From: Planctomycetota bacterium
Lineage (GTDB): Bacteria > Planctomycetota > UBA1135 > GCA-002686595
Length of the DNA: 64,000 nt
Reading direction: 5' to 3'
NCBI GenBank assembly: GCA_016714045.1
Contig: JADJNY010000015.1
Coordinates: 558,001 to 622,000, forward strand
Position numbers and translations under genes: made by a program. Below are positions 55,536-63,888 of this stretch, in pieces (position 1 is the stretch's first letter; each line of letters opens with the position of its first letter). The notes beneath the pieces are model-generated. The model worked only from the letters and a program-made list of their open reading frames with translations. It made no database searches and was not told where the DNA came from.

Positions 55536-56846
55536 CTACTTCGGGTAGGTCTTCGCCACCCAAGCGCGCCATTCCGCGTCGAGTTCCTCGAGCGTGCGGC
55601 CGAACGCCTTCGAGCACGACTCGCGCGTGCGCGCGTCGATGAGCTCGATGCGCTGCGCCTCGGGGACGCCGGGTAGCGGCTGCGCGACGCCGAGGAGGAA
55701 GGTGCGCAGCTCGGAAGGCTTGCGCTTCAGGAGCCAGCTCGTGCGCGACCACATCACGAGGTGTTCTTGCGGCCGGATCTGGTCCGTGCTGATCCAAGCG
55801 GACATCGCTTTCCACGCACACGCCGCGTCGTTGGCGACGAGCCGCCCCACGCGCGGCTCCCATTTCCACGAGTCGTCGCCGAACTCGCGCGTCGTGCCCG
55901 TGGCGGTCAACGTCCAGCGCGGATCGAACTCGCGCGCGTAGGCGTGCGAGACGCCGTAGCGGAACCAGATCGGCACGGCGGCGAGGTTCTCGTTCAGCCC
56001 TTCGAGCAGCATCACCGCCGTTTCGCCGAGCAGGAAGCTCGTGAGCGCCGCGTCGAGGTCGAAGTTCATCCCGCGCACGCCCTCGGCCGAGAGCGCGATC
56101 CCCATCGCGCCGCCGGGCAACCTCCAGCGGCCGTAGATCTGGAGCTCCGCCCATCCGATGCGTCGACAGAAGCGGCCGAGGCTCGCGTCCTGTTCGAACA
56201 AGAGCACGACGAACTTGTGCTCCATCCCGAGGTAGCGCCCGGTGCCGATGCCCGGCGGCCGCTCGGGCGTGCGCTCGGGGTCGAACTCCTCGTCGACGAG
56301 CCCGAAGCGCTTCAGGAGGTCGGCATAGAGACGCTCGACGCGCCACGCGGCGAGGTGCACGCGCAGCCAGGGATCGAGCTTGCGCTCGGGCGGCGAGAAG
56401 CGCTCGAAGCGCGACTTGAGCTGCGCGAGGTCGTCCTTGAGCCGACGCTCTTCCTGCGGATCGCTCTGGAAGCCGTACGTCGTGAGCGTCGAGCCGATGC
56501 GGAAGTGCTCCGTCTCGACCCAGCGCATCGGCACGTTGCCGAGCGCTTCCTCGACGTCGCGCGTGTGCAGTCCCTGCGTCAGCGGAAACTCGCCGATCGC
56601 GACGTAGCCCGCCTTGTCGAGCGCTTCGCGCTTGCCGCGCGTGTACGGGTCGACGTTTTCCGTTGCGGCGCGTGCCGCCGGCTTCTGCGCCGCCGAACGC
56701 TTCGCTCCCTGCGCGAGCGCGAGCGGAGCCGCGGCGACGACGAACGAGAGTGCGAGCAGCGCGACGCGTGCGAGGAGCCAGGCGAGACCGCGTTCCTCCG
56801 AGTGCGAGCTGGACGCGGAGGATGAGATGCGTTGGACCAGGAGCAT
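55536..56846 (-). CDS. Cassette protein A1: secreted peptidase-like protein lacking zinc ligands
   Basis: 436 residues. The signal peptide is LLARVALLALSFVVAAAPLALA, after a 20-residue N-region. It is homologous along its length to 59827-61362 (shared VETxHFxxGSTLxTY, KLDPWLRVHL, TREFGDDSWKWEPR and a C-terminal RTLxELDAxWRxxVAxTYPK). The order of elements recalls DUF1570/MA-type zinc peptidases, in which HExxH is followed by P-x-W-x-x-E-G-x-A-E. Here these read GETAV (274-278) and VPIWFRYGVSH (291-301), so ligands and catalytic Glu are gone. It is the last gene of the left B-B-A cassette. Role unknown; perhaps binding rather than proteolysis. Confidence 0.75.
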   Translation of the reverse strand: MLLVQRISSSASSSHSEERGLAWLLARVALLALSFVVAAAPLALAQGAKRSAAQKPAARAATENVDPYTRGKREALDKAGYVAIGEFPLTQGLHTRDVEEALGNVPMRWVETEHFRIGSTLTTYGFQSDPQEERRLKDDLAQLKSRFERFSPPERKLDPWLRVHLAAWRVERLYADLLKRFGLVDEEFDPERTPERPPGIGTGRYLGMEHKFVVLLFEQDASLGRFCRRIGWAELQIYGRWRLPGGAMGIALSAEGVRGMNFDLDAALTSFLLGETAVMLLEGLNENLAAVPIWFRYGVSHAYAREFDPRWTLTATGTTREFGDDSWKWEPRVGRLVANDAACAWKAMSAWISTDQIRPQEHLVMWSRTSWLLKRKPSELRTFLLGVAQPLPGVPEAQRIELIDARTRESCSKAFGRTLEELDAEWRAWVAKTYPK

Positions 56847-56913
56847 GGGAAGCCTCGGGGCCGCCCCGTTCGGGGCGACCCACGAGAGGGTACCGTCGTT
56901 CGAGCGGCAGCGC

Positions 56914-58095
56914 TCAGCGCTGGGCAGCGGACGCGGGTCGGGCGAGCGGCGAGCGCTGGAACTCCCGCTCCATCGCCGCGAGAGCAGCGTCGACGTCGAG
57001 CTGGACCTCGGCGAGCTCCGCGTTCACCTTGGCGAGCTTGGAGCGGTCGGAGCGCGCGGCGGTCTCGTACAGCGCGTCGCGGCGTTTCTCCAGCTCGCGC
57101 ACGCGCGCGTCGAGCGTGTCGAGCTTGTCCAGTTGCTTCGCGAGCTCGTTCAGCGTCGGCTCGAAGCGGCCGCCGTAGGCGCTCTCGAGCATCTGCAGCA
57201 TCACGCTCCAGAGCTCGGCGCGCTGCAGGTCGCCGTCGAATGCGACGCGTCCGCCGCCGTCGACGTGGCTCAGGAACAGGTGGCCCGAGCTCGCGTCGGG
57301 GAACAAGGCGTGGAGCGCGTGCTCCGGCTGCACGACGTCCGCCGGGAGCTTCACGCAGTGGAACCAGCGCGCGAGCAGGAACGTGCGCTCGTTGTCGACG
57401 CCTTCGGTGACGAGCGAGCGCTCCGTCGCCGCGCAGTGTCCGCACTCGCGGAGCACGAGCAGCGGACGCGGATCCTGACCGGCGATCGCGCGCAGCGCTT
57501 CGGCTTCCGTCATCACGACGCGCGGCGCGACGGCCGTGCGATCGCTGCGCTCGAACGTCGTCGCGACCACGACGGGGTGATCCCAGCCGAAGCCGAGCTC
57601 GTGCCGAGCACTCGGACCGCGACGGCCGCCCGTGGTCGGCGCGGGACGGCTCGTGCCGGTCGGCGCGCCAGCGGTCGTCGGACCGCTCGGCATCGGCGTC
57701 TCGGTCGCGACGCGCGCCGGAGCCTTCGGCGGCGGAGCCGTCTTCGGCGCGGGCGGGCGCGGGGCGACGCGGTCAGGCGGCGTCGCGGTCGACGGCGGTG
57801 CGGGCGTGGCCGGCGTCGCGGGCGCTGCGGGAGTCGAGGGCTTCGTGACGGCCGGAGCCGGCGTCGTCGTGGACGTGCCCGACCCCATGCCTCCCGGCGT
57901 CGTCGCGCGCGGACCGGGCGTGACGGTCGTGGGCCGGATCGTGGTGCCCGTAGCAGGCGGAGGAGGATCGATCTTCGGCGGCGGCGGAGGAGGCGGCGGC
58001 GGGTAGCCGGGGCACTGCCATGCGTGCGCGGAGTGAGCGAGCGTCGGGAGCAGGAGCGCGAGGAGCGCGGCGGACGATTGGAGAGGACGTTGCAT
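56914..58095 (-). CDS. Cassette protein B1: secreted CxxC (thioredoxin-like) protein with Pro-rich linker
   Basis: 393 residues from ATG 58095. The signal peptide ends at HSAHA, and the mature protein starts WQCPG (Cys28), followed by a long Pro/Thr/Ala linker to about residue 170. The core has PRPLLVLRECGHCAATE (Cys218-x-x-Cys221) and LLARWFHCVKLP, as in thioredoxin-like folds with the CxxC at the start of a helix. The usual cis-proline is not evident. The last 110 residues are a coiled coil (LDARVRELEKRRDALYETAA). It is the second gene of the left cassette, closest to B3. The likely role is envelope redox work or metal binding. Confidence 0.78.
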   Translation of the reverse strand: MQRPLQSSAALLALLLPTLAHSAHAWQCPGYPPPPPPPPPKIDPPPPATGTTIRPTTVTPGPRATTPGGMGSGTSTTTPAPAVTKPSTPAAPATPATPAPPSTATPPDRVAPRPPAPKTAPPPKAPARVATETPMPSGPTTAGAPTGTSRPAPTTGGRRGPSARHELGFGWDHPVVVATTFERSDRTAVAPRVVMTEAEALRAIAGQDPRPLLVLRECGHCAATERSLVTEGVDNERTFLLARWFHCVKLPADVVQPEHALHALFPDASSGHLFLSHVDGGGRVAFDGDLQRAELWSVMLQMLESAYGGRFEPTLNELAKQLDKLDTLDARVRELEKRRDALYETAARSDRSKLAKVNAELAEVQLDVDAALAAMEREFQRSPLARPASAAQR

Positions 58096-58388
58096 GCGGT
58101 GAAGTTGGAAACGAGAGAGGGAAGCGCTCGACTCCGGTGGAAGCAGGACGGCCGGCAGAGCAGGACGGAAGAAGCAAAGTCGAGGCCGTTCGTGCGCGTG
58201 TGGCTTCGCGCGACTCGGACGCGCTCGCCGCGGGGACGATGTGGCCGTCCGAGCTAGCCGCAGCGCGCGGCGGAGTTTCCGATCTTCGTCGTGCTCCGGC
58301 GCTCCGTGCGCATTCCGCGCACCTCGTGCACGGAAGCGCACGCTCGAGCGCTGCGCTTGCGCCACCTGCGCGTCGTCCTCCTCGAAAC

Positions 58389-58454
58389 GCAACGATCGGC
58401 GCCCGAGGCGCGCGCTCCGTGAGGAGCGACGCGCACTCGGGCGCCGATCGTTGC
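58389..58454 (-). terminator. 19-bp perfect hairpin between B2 and B1
   Basis: Arms 58389-58407 and 58436-58454 are perfectly complementary, and the 28-nt loop can pair further (GCGCGCTCC/GGAGC). It begins 29 bp after the B2 stop. On the minus strand it is followed by GTTTC, a weak T-run. It may end most B2 transcripts or lower B1 expression. The remainder of 58096-58482 shows nothing recognisable. Confidence 0.65.
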
Positions 58455-58482
58455 AGGGTCTGCCTGCCGTGTCGCGCGTTCT

Positions 58483-59559
58483 TCAGCGCACCGGAGCGGG
58501 CTCGGCGCGCGGCAGCGGCTCGAGCTGTGCGAGGCGGCCGAGCTCCGACAGGAGCGAAGCGATCTCGCGTTGCACCGACTGCAGGTCTTGGTTCACGTCG
58601 TCGAGCTTCGACTTCTCGCTGCGCCCGCTCGCTTCGATCAGCTCGTCGCGTCGCTTCTGCAGCTCGCGCTCGCGCACGTCGAGCGTGTCGAGCTTGTCGA
58701 AGAGCTTGCCCATGTCGCGCGTCGTCGCGGTCGGGTCCTTCCCGTACGCGTCCGTCAGGACGCGCGCCATCGACGCCCAGAGCTCCGACCGCGGGAGATC
58801 GCCTTCGAGCGCGACGCGTCCGCTGCCGTCGACCTGGCTGACGAACAGGTGCCCGGCCGTCTTGTCGGGGAAGAGCGCGTGGAACGGATGATCGGGCTGC
58901 ACGACGTCGACAGGCAGCTTCACGCAGTGGAACCAGCGCGCGAGCAGGAACGTGCGCTCGTTGTCGAAGCCCTCGACGAGCAGCGCCTTCTCGCTGTTCG
59001 CGCACTTCGAGCACTCACGCAGGACGAGCAGCGGCCGCGGATCCTTGCCCGCGATCGCGCGCAGCGCCTGCTCGACGCTCAGCGCGCGGCGCTCGGCCAC
59101 GGCCGTCGCGTCGCTGCGCTCGAAGCCGGACGAGACCGCGATCGGGTGGTCCCACGCGAGCTTGAGCTCCTTGCGCGCGCTCGGACCGCGACGCGGGTCC
59201 GTGAACGGCGCCGGCTTGCTCGTGCCCGTCGGCGCGCCCGCGCTCGTCGGCCCGCTCGGCATCGGCGTCGCGGTCGCGACGCCCGGCTTGGACTTGGGCG
59301 TGCTCGCGGGCGCGGGCGTGGCCTTCGTCGGAGCGGGGCGCGCGGGCGCGGCGGGGGCGGGCGTCGCCGGAGCGCCGGGAGCCGGATTGCTCGCTCCGAC
59401 TCCCGAGGATCCGCCCGACGAATCCGGGGGCTTCGTGCCGGACCCGGGCTTCGGCGGCGGCGGATATCCGCCCGGGCACTGCCACGCTGCGGACGAAGGA
59501 GCGAGCGAGAGCACGGCGGCTCCGAGAAGGGACGCGAGGATCCATTGAGAGCGCTGCAT
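58483..59559 (-). CDS. Cassette protein B2: secreted CxxC (thioredoxin-like) protein
   Basis: 358 residues from ATG 59559; a GTG three codons earlier is less likely. The signal peptide ends PSSAA, and the mature protein starts WQCPGGYPPPP (Cys28). A Pro/Ala linker leads to the core PRPLLVLRECSKCANSE (Cys183-x-x-Cys186), FLLARWFHCVKLPVDVVQ and HLFVSQVDGSGRVALEGD. A coiled-coil tail ends LPRAEPAPVR. B4 shares the AYGKDPTATTR stretch and the end LPRAxPAxVR, so B2 and B4 are each other's closest relatives. It is the first gene of the left cassette, with the 46-bp promoter-like element 66 bp upstream of the ATG. Confidence 0.8.
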   Translation of the reverse strand: MQRSQWILASLLGAAVLSLAPSSAAWQCPGGYPPPPKPGSGTKPPDSSGGSSGVGASNPAPGAPATPAPAAPARPAPTKATPAPASTPKSKPGVATATPMPSGPTSAGAPTGTSKPAPFTDPRRGPSARKELKLAWDHPIAVSSGFERSDATAVAERRALSVEQALRAIAGKDPRPLLVLRECSKCANSEKALLVEGFDNERTFLLARWFHCVKLPVDVVQPDHPFHALFPDKTAGHLFVSQVDGSGRVALEGDLPRSELWASMARVLTDAYGKDPTATTRDMGKLFDKLDTLDVRERELQKRRDELIEASGRSEKSKLDDVNQDLQSVQREIASLLSELGRLAQLEPLPRAEPAPVR

Positions 59560-59624
59560 GGAAAGCACCTGCTGGGTTCGAGGCCTTCGAACACGCCACC
59601 GCAGCCTGCCCAGCGGGGACGCGC

Positions 59625-59670
59625 GCCAAGTCGTTGTCAGGATAGCGACGCTCGTTGCACCGGTTAGCAG
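59625..59670 (-). promoter_or_regulatory. 46-bp promoter-like element upstream of B2
   Basis: On the minus strand it reads CTGCTAACC, 13 bp, TCGCTATC, 8 bp, GACTTGGC. The same blocks with identical spacing occur at 63889-63934 upstream of B4, and both end 66 bp before the ATG, while the rest of the two leaders is unrelated. This is probably the promoter or activator site of each cassette, perhaps for an ECF sigma factor. Confidence 0.7.
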
Positions 59671-59826
59671 GAAAGTAGTTCGCGGGGGCCAAACCCCGGG
59701 ACGATCGGAGTCGATCCGAAGCGGGTCGAGCGTTTTCCGCTCACCCGAAGCGGGATCCGGAGCGTCGGCAGCGCACGCGCGGGTTTCGCGGGCCCGGCGC
59801 GGCCTGCGCGGATCCGCTCGCCCGTC

Positions 59827-61362
59827 TCACTTCGGGTACGTGCGCGCCACGTGCTCGCGCCACGCCGCGTCGAGCTCCGCGAGCGTGCGGCCGCAGGCCT
59901 TTTCGAGCGCCGTGCGCGAGCGCTGCACGTAGAACGCACCGCGCGTCGAATCGTCGAGGTTCGTCGCCGGCGCGCAGAGCTCGACGAGCAACGCTCGCGG
60001 ATCGCACGCCTCGTTCTCGAGCAACCACTCGACGCGCGACCACGCGAGCATGTGGCCCTGCGGCTTGATGTCGTCCCACTTCGCCCAGCCGAGGATGTCG
60101 TCCCATTCCTTCACGAAGCCGTTCGCGAGCAGGCGTGCGAGGCGCGGCTCCCACTTCCACGAGTCGTCGCCGAACTCGCGCGTCGTGCCGAGCGCGGAGA
60201 TCGTCCAACGCTCGTCGATGCGGCGTGAAACACCGTGCGCGAGGCCGTACTTGAACCACAGGGGGCAGCTCGACCACGTGCCGCGGAAGCCGTCGACGAG
60301 GTTGTGCGTCGCCTCGGACAACACCATGCACGTCATCGCGGACTCGAGGTCGTACCCGAACCCGCGCACGCCATCCCCCGTGACGACGAGCAGCATCGAC
60401 CCGCCGAGCTGCCACCGCACGAACGCCTTCGGCTCCTGGTTCAAGAAGCGCTTGCCGAAGCGCACGAGGCCCGACTCCTTCTCGAGCAACAGCACGGTGA
60501 ACTTGTTGGGCATGCCGAGGAACGCGCCCGTCCCGAAGTTCGGGCCGCCGGGCGCTCGCTTCGTGACGTCGAAGTCGCCGTCGGTGAGCGAGAACCGGCG
60601 TTGGAAGTCGGCGTAGAGCTCCTCGAGCCGGAGCGCGAAGAGGTGCACGCGCAACCACGGGTCGAGCTTGCCGCGCGGCGGCGTGAACTTCTCGAAGCGC
60701 GGCTTCAGGCGCGCGAGCTCTTCCTTGAACCGCTTCTCCTCGCGCTGATCGCCGCGGAACTTGTAGGTTTTCAGCGTCGACCCGAGCTTGAAGTGCGCGG
60801 TCTCGACCCAGAGCACCTGCTGCAGCCCGAGCGCTTCCTCGACGTCCTGCGTCTTGACGCCCTGCGCGAACAGGAACGGGCCGAACGAGACGTAGCCCGC
60901 TCGATCCATCGCGGCGCTGTCGCCCTTCGTGTAGGGGTCGACCTTCTCGAACGCCTCGTCCTTCGTGTCGACGGCCGGGGGCAGCACCGGCGGTTGTTGT
61001 GCCGCGGCGCACCACGCGAGGAGGAGGACCGCGAGCACGCGCAGCCAAGCGCACGAGCGCGAGGCGAGACGGTGTGTACCGACCGACCGTGCCCCGGCGA
61101 CGCGCGATGTGCGCTGGTGCGCCGCGGAGGAGCGCGCTGCCCGGCTCGCAGAGCAACCGACCGCGGCGCGAAGACGCGTCGTGCGGCGCAGCGCGGCGAA
61201 CGGACGCGAGGTCGGATCACTCACGCCTCGCGCGTGCTCGCCTACGCGGGGCGGGAGCGGCTCCTGGGCCACGTTCCGCTCGGAGCTGGATCCGGCCCGG
61301 CTCGCATCCCCGTGTTCGTGATCGTGCTGCGCCGTGACGTCGCGCAGAGGTTCGCGCTGCAT
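59827..61362 (-). CDS. Cassette protein A2: secreted peptidase-like protein lacking zinc ligands
   Basis: The conserved body is homologous to A1. The membrane/signal segment is WLRVLAVLLLAWCAAAQ. No good start lies just before it: the nearest are GTG 61224 and ATG 61362, giving an Arg/Ser-rich leader of about 75-110 residues that looks non-coding, so the start is uncertain. The peptidase-like site reads SEATHNLVDG where DUF1570-type enzymes have HExxH (first His replaced by Ser) and PLWFKYGLAHG where they have P-x-W-x-x-E-G. It retains more of the ancestral motif than A1. It is the last gene of the right B-B-A cassette. Confidence 0.7.
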   Translation of the reverse strand: MQREPLRDVTAQHDHEHGDASRAGSSSERNVAQEPLPPRVGEHARGVSDPTSRPFAALRRTTRLRAAVGCSASRAARSSAAHQRTSRVAGARSVGTHRLASRSCAWLRVLAVLLLAWCAAAQQPPVLPPAVDTKDEAFEKVDPYTKGDSAAMDRAGYVSFGPFLFAQGVKTQDVEEALGLQQVLWVETAHFKLGSTLKTYKFRGDQREEKRFKEELARLKPRFEKFTPPRGKLDPWLRVHLFALRLEELYADFQRRFSLTDGDFDVTKRAPGGPNFGTGAFLGMPNKFTVLLLEKESGLVRFGKRFLNQEPKAFVRWQLGGSMLLVVTGDGVRGFGYDLESAMTCMVLSEATHNLVDGFRGTWSSCPLWFKYGLAHGVSRRIDERWTISALGTTREFGDDSWKWEPRLARLLANGFVKEWDDILGWAKWDDIKPQGHMLAWSRVEWLLENEACDPRALLVELCAPATNLDDSTRGAFYVQRSRTALEKACGRTLAELDAAWREHVARTYPK

Positions 61363-61436
61363 GCGCCGCCAGGATACGAAAGGGCCCCGCGCGTCCGCCG
61401 CTCCGATCGTGGAGCGGGGGCGAGCGGGGCCGTGCT

Positions 61437-62168
61437 TCATTTCGCAGCCGGAACCGCGGGGCGCGGCTCGATCCGCGTCAGCTTCTGGATCGACTCCAGC
61501 ACCGTGCGGAGCTCGCGCTTCGTGTCCTCGATCTCGCCGTCGACCTTCTTGATCTTGGCGTGATCGGGACGCGACTCGGTCTCCATCAGATCGTCCTTGC
61601 GCTTCTCGAGCTCGACGACGCGCTTGTCGAGCACGTCGAGCCGGTCGAGCGCCTTCGCGATCTCCTTGGTCGCGGCGGCGGGGTCCTTCGCGTAGGACTC
61701 CGCGAGCACGTTGCCCATCGCCGCCCACAGCTCGGTGCGCGAGGTCGCGGACTCGAGCGGGATCTTGCCCGTGCCGTCACGGCGCGAGACGAAGAGGTGC
61801 TCCGAACTCTTGTCCGGGAACAAGGCGTTGAAGGGATGGTCCTTCTGGAGCACGTCGACGGGCAGCTTCACGCAATGGAACCAGCGCGAGAGGAGGATGG
61901 TCTTCTCGTTGTCGGTTCCCGGCGTCAGCAGAGCGTCGTCGGTCTTGTTGCACATCGCGCACTCGCGCAGGACGAGCAGCGGGCGCGGGTCGTTCCCCGC
62001 GATCGCACGCAGCGCCTCTTCGCGCGAAAGCGCTTGCCGCAGTCGCACCGTGGTCGCGTCGGTCTTCTCCGGCTCGACGACCTTGTGCACGGCGTAGTCC
62101 CACTGCATGCGGAGGAGCTCCTTCGAGCTCGGCCCGCGCTGCACGGGAGTCCGCGCCAGGCTGCCCAT
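61437..62168 (-). CDS. Cassette protein B3: CxxC (thioredoxin-like) protein, body separated from its signal peptide by two UGA codons
   Basis: 243 residues if translated from the internal ATG 62168. The core has PRPLLVLRECAMCNKTD (Cys70-x-x-Cys73), ILLSRWFHCVKLPVDVLQ and a coiled-coil tail (ELEKRKDDLMETESRPDHAK) closest to B1. The frame stays open upstream to 62342, encoding a Gly/Ser/Pro linker, and is then preceded by TGA TGA (62343-62348) and, in the same frame, a signal peptide starting at ATG 62432. So the ancestral gene was surely 61437-62432. Either the signal has been cut off by mutation, or UGA is read through. It is the second gene of the right cassette. Confidence 0.72.
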   Translation of the reverse strand: MGSLARTPVQRGPSSKELLRMQWDYAVHKVVEPEKTDATTVRLRQALSREEALRAIAGNDPRPLLVLRECAMCNKTDDALLTPGTDNEKTILLSRWFHCVKLPVDVLQKDHPFNALFPDKSSEHLFVSRRDGTGKIPLESATSRTELWAAMGNVLAESYAKDPAAATKEIAKALDRLDVLDKRVVELEKRKDDLMETESRPDHAKIKKVDGEIEDTKRELRTVLESIQKLTRIEPRPAVPAAK

Positions 62169-62342
62169 GCCCGTGCTCGCACCCGGGCCGCCGGGCCCCG
62201 AGCCAGCCGGTGCACCCGCGGAGGTCGGCCCGCTCGGGCCGCCGCCGCCAGAGGGCGCTGCGGGTCCGGCGCTGCCGCCGGAGCTGGAACCACCACCATT
62301 CCCCGAACTCGGGGGCGGCGCCGACGGCGCCGGTCGGGGGCC

Positions 62343-62432
62343 TCATCAGCCCGGCATCGCGTTCGTGGGGACGTAGCCCTGAAGCACGAACGCGGCGAGC
62401 ACACCAGCGAACACGAAGTTGCGATGCAGCAT
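62343..62432 (-). other. Signal-peptide leader of B3 ending in tandem UGA codons
   Basis: ATG 62432 opens MLHRNFVFAGVLAAFVLQGY and so on to Gly28, a good signal peptide with a cleavage site near TNA-M. Codons 29 and 30 are both TGA (62346-62348, 62343-62345). The downstream B3 frame continues in phase. Confidence 0.8.
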
Positions 62433-62629
62433 GTCGTCGACTCGATTGGGGAGGTGGGGAACGCGCGTCGGGTGAACCCGACGGCGGCTGCCAAGCCAGG
62501 GTCAGCCTACTCCCGGATGAGGAGGCCGGCTACCCGGGGGATGGCGACAAACACGACGCTCGAGCAGGAGGCAGACGAACCGGGGGCCGTGCGCCGAGCG
62601 GGCGACGCGCTCCCCCGGGCCGTGTCGTT

Positions 62630-62740
62630 GTCAGCGCGCTTCCGCCATAGCGGCGCGCGGATCGTCGTCCGCGCGCCTCGGCCGGAGCGGCGCGCGGGTC
62701 GTCGTCAGCGCACTTCCGCCGGAGCGGCGCGCGGGAGCAG
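62630..62740. repeat. 37-bp tandem repeat, three copies, spanning the B4 stop codon
   Basis: Units 62630-62666, 62667-62703 and 62704-62740. The third holds the last codons and stop of B4; the other two are copies in the downstream spacer. Shared core: GCCGGAGCGGCGCGCGG. The central part also forms a 10-bp hairpin (62652-62677). Confidence 0.8.
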
Positions 62741-63679
62741 GTCGAGCTTGCCGATGCGCCCGAATTGCTCGAGCATCTTCGCTGCCTCGCGCTGCACCTC
62801 GAGGATCTCGTCGGAGAGCTGATCGAGCTTCGTGCGGTCGAGCCGCACGCTCGCTTCGAGCAGGTTGTCGCGACGCTTCGAGAGCTCGCGCTCGCGCGCG
62901 TCGAGCGTGTCGAGCCGGTCGAGCAGCTTGCTCATTTCGCGCGTCGTGGCCGTCGGGTCCTTTCCGTAGGCCTCGGTCAGCACGCGCGTCATCGACGCCC
63001 AGAACTCGGGTCGCGACGTCTCGGACTCGAGCGCGATCCGGCCGCTGCCGTCGGCCTGGCACAGGAACATGTGCCCGGACGAGGAGTCGGGGAACAGCGC
63101 GTGGAGCGCGTGGTCGGGCTCGACCACGCTGCCGGGCAACTTGACGAGGTGGAACCAGCGCGCGAGCAGGATCGTGCGCTCGTTGTCGATGCCGGGCAGG
63201 AGCAGCGCCTTGTCGGTGCCCGCGCAGTACGAGCACTCGCGCAACACGAGCAACGGACGCGGATCGTCGCCCGCGATCGCTCGCAGCGCATCCGCGTAGG
63301 TGAGCGCGGTCTTCTCGGCGACCGCGGTGCCCTCGCCGCGCGCAAAGCCCGTGGAGGCCACGACCGGGTGCTCCCATTGGAGCTGGAGCTCGCGCTTCGC
63401 CGTGGGCCCGTGGTGCACCTCCGTGCGCGGGCCGCGGCTCGCGTCGCCGGTCGGCGCACCGGCGGTGGTCGGACCGCTCGGCATCGGCGTCGCCGTCGGA
63501 ACGCCGGGCTTCGCCTTGGGCGTCGCGGCGGGCTCGGGCGGCGCCTTCGTCACCGCCGGCTTGGGCGCGGGTGTCGCCGGCACCGAGGGCGCTGCAGGCG
63601 CCGGCGTCGCGGGGCTGGGGCGCGCGACGTCGGCCCCGTGGCCGGCCGTGTGCGCGCCGCGTGCTCCCGAGGAGCTCAC
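62705..63679 (-). CDS. Cassette protein B4: CxxC (thioredoxin-like) protein, body separated from its signal peptide by UGA
   Basis: 324 residues if translated from GTG 63679. It has a Pro/Ala linker, PRPLLVLRECSYCAGTD (Cys149-x-x-Cys152), ILLARWFHLVKLPGSVVE (the third Cys of the family is Leu), HMFLCQADGSGRIALES and a coiled-coil tail ending LPRAAPAEVR. It is closest to B2. The same frame stays open upstream to a TGA at 63737-63739, and beyond it encodes a signal peptide from ATG 63823. The promoter-like element sits 66 bp before that ATG, exactly as for B2, so 63823 is the original start. It is the first gene of the right cassette. Confidence 0.75.
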   Translation of the reverse strand: MSSSGARGAHTAGHGADVARPSPATPAPAAPSVPATPAPKPAVTKAPPEPAATPKAKPGVPTATPMPSGPTTAGAPTGDASRGPRTEVHHGPTAKRELQLQWEHPVVASTGFARGEGTAVAEKTALTYADALRAIAGDDPRPLLVLRECSYCAGTDKALLLPGIDNERTILLARWFHLVKLPGSVVEPDHALHALFPDSSSGHMFLCQADGSGRIALESETSRPEFWASMTRVLTEAYGKDPTATTREMSKLLDRLDTLDARERELSKRRDNLLEASVRLDRTKLDQLSDEILEVQREAAKMLEQFGRIGKLDLLPRAAPAEVR

Positions 63680-63736
63680 CGAGGAACCAGGCAGCGTCGT
63701 GGCAGGGGTCCCGCCCCCACCATGTCCCGTCGCCGG

Positions 63737-63823
63737 TCAGAAGAACGGACGCGCCTCCGCGGTGCCTGCGAGCGTCATCGTGACGCCGAGCAGGGAGAGT
63801 TGGATCCAGTGCACTCGTTTCAT
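63737..63823 (-). other. Signal-peptide leader of B4 ending in UGA
   Basis: ATG 63823 opens MKRVHWIQLSLLGVTMTLAG and continues to ...AEARPFF (28 codons), a good signal peptide with a cleavage site near AEA-R. Codon 29 is TGA (63737-63739), followed in phase by PATGHGGGG. The TGA-Pro pair stands where B1 and B2 have Cys-Pro. Confidence 0.8.
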
Positions 63824-63888
63824 GACTCGATACCCGCTTCCCGATCCGAGAACGATCGCCGGCCGCCGGGAATGCAGCACGGACGTCG

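Noticed and set aside
62343..62348. General UGA-to-Trp recoding in this organism
   Set aside because: Many intact genes in the window end with TGA and encode Trp with TGG, so a genome-wide code change is excluded. Only local recoding remains possible.
63690..63736. SECIS hairpin directly after the B4 UGA
   Set aside because: A GGGG/CCCC stem can form about 15 nt after the UGA, but the loop lacks the GU feature of known bacterial SECIS elements and such stems are common in this GC-rich DNA.
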